DNA of 6,109 nucleotides. Origin: CAYYHA01 sp964471535 (GTDB taxonomy: Bacteria > Myxococcota > Myxococcia > SLRQ01). Position 1 is the stretch's first letter. Each line of letters begins with the position of its first letter. A program made the translations under genes and the position numbers. The stretch covers positions 1-6,109 of the forward strand of contig CAYYHA010000248.1 of the NCBI GenBank assembly GCA_964471535.1, read 5' to 3'. The notes under the pieces were generated by a model. That model saw only the letters and a program-made list of their open reading frames with translations, searched no databases and was not told where the DNA came from. Positions 5,591 through 6,109 of this stretch are shown in pieces.

Positions 5591-6109
5591 ATGCAGCACA
5601 CCGGCCGCGTTCTGGGAGCCCTGGTATCGGCCCTCACTGTCGGACTCACCTCACCGGGCGCCGCCTCGGCGGCCGACTCGGCCGCCGCTTCGAAGCTGCA
5701 GCGGGTCGCGGTCCTCGACGTGGAGGGAAGCGGCGCACCACCCGAGGTCTACCGTGCGCTGACCGAGGCGCTCGGTTCCGAGATCTCCCGCCGGGAGGGG
5801 TTCACGGCGGTGACGGGAGGCGACATCAGTCAGATCCTGTCGCTGGAGGCGCAGCGGCAGCTTTTGGGCGCCGACGCCAACTCCGACCTCTCCGCCGTCG
5901 CCGACCTCCTCGATGTGGATCGCCTGCTGCGCACCCAGGCCACGCGGATTGGGGAGCGGTGGATCCTGGTGGGCTCCTTGGTGGACCCGCGGCGCGGGGA
6001 AGTGATCAACCGGGCGAGCGAGTCGGTCACAGGGGAGGTGGGCGCGGTGATCGCGCGCCTGCCTGCCTTCGTGAGCACCCTGCTCTCCATCCCGGCACGC
6101 CTCGAGCTC
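5591..6109 (+). CDS. Secreted TolB-N/CsgG-like protein of myxobacterial type, N-terminal part (runs off the right edge)
   Basis: An open frame of 173 codons with no stop before the window ends. Residues 1-27 form a signal peptide with a likely signal peptidase I site (A25-S26-A27, cleaved before A28-D29), so the product is exported to the periplasm or beyond; there is no lipobox. The mature part begins with the strand RVAVLDVEG (38-46), then a helix (about 52-66), SRREGFTAVTGGDISQIL (66-83), EAQRQLLG (86-93), VADLLDVDRLL (103-113) and a strand pair ending WILVGSLVDPRRGEVINR (124-141). This layout matches a family I know from myxobacteria, related in fold to TolB-N, CsgG and LpoB, that builds an alpha/beta domain reporting or scaffolding at the envelope. 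Those relatives usually carry two Cys after 'QLLG'; here the positions are A94 and D99. The specific function is unknown. It is transcribed away from the lipoprotein gene across a short shared intergenic region. Confidence 0.8.
   Translation, partial: MQHTGRVLGALVSALTVGLTSPGAASAADSAAASKLQRVAVLDVEGSGAPPEVYRALTEALGSEISRREGFTAVTGGDISQILSLEAQRQLLGADANSDLSAVADLLDVDRLLRTQATRIGERWILVGSLVDPRRGEVINRASESVTGEVGAVIARLPAFVSTLLSIPARLEL

Noticed and set aside
1..6109. Mobile element, CRISPR, toxin-antitoxin, defence or biosynthetic system
   Set aside because: No transposase, repeat-spacer array, integrase, tRNA attachment site or small paired genes are visible; nearly every base lies in four ordinary genes.

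Overview
This is a GC-rich bacterial window with strongly G/C-biased third codon positions. Its gene content (a leuS-lptE pair, a large lipoprotein of PKD-like and beta-helix modules, and a secreted protein of a type I associate with myxobacteria) suggests a myxobacterium-like (former deltaproteobacterial) lineage. A run of 10 Ns inside one gene shows it is a draft or metagenomic scaffold. The taxonomic guess is inference from protein style; no rRNA or tRNA is present to settle it.

Layout. Reading leftwards on the minus strand from the middle of the window: a roughly 930-residue lipoprotein gene (5488 to 2684), a 45-base gap, leuS (2638 to 155), and the first 52 codons of lptE (158 to 1, running off the left edge), whose ATG overlaps the leuS TGA. 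To the right, on the plus strand, a divergently transcribed gene for a secreted protein begins at 5591 and runs off the right edge. The only intergenic DNA is the 45 bases before leuS and about 102 bases between the divergent genes, so the window is almost fully coding.

How the genes relate. LeuS charges tRNA-Leu. LptE is the outer-membrane lipoprotein partner of the LPS translocon LptD. The leuS-lptE pairing is a known arrangement in Proteobacteria and is explained by chromosomal synteny, not shared chemistry. The lipoprotein looks like a surface-exposed, lipid-anchored rod: signal peptide and lipobox, about five Ig-like modules with DxDGDP loops, then a cysteine-containing right-handed beta-helix. 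Its function is not recognisable. The divergent gene encodes a periplasmic or secreted protein of a TolB-N/CsgG-like family, also of unknown role.

I see no mobile element, CRISPR array, RNA gene, toxin-antitoxin or defence system. The most unusual part is the lipoprotein gene: a 61-base near-identical internal repeat, one copy ending exactly at the N gap. The assembled gene is therefore probably incomplete, and its true length and module number are uncertain.
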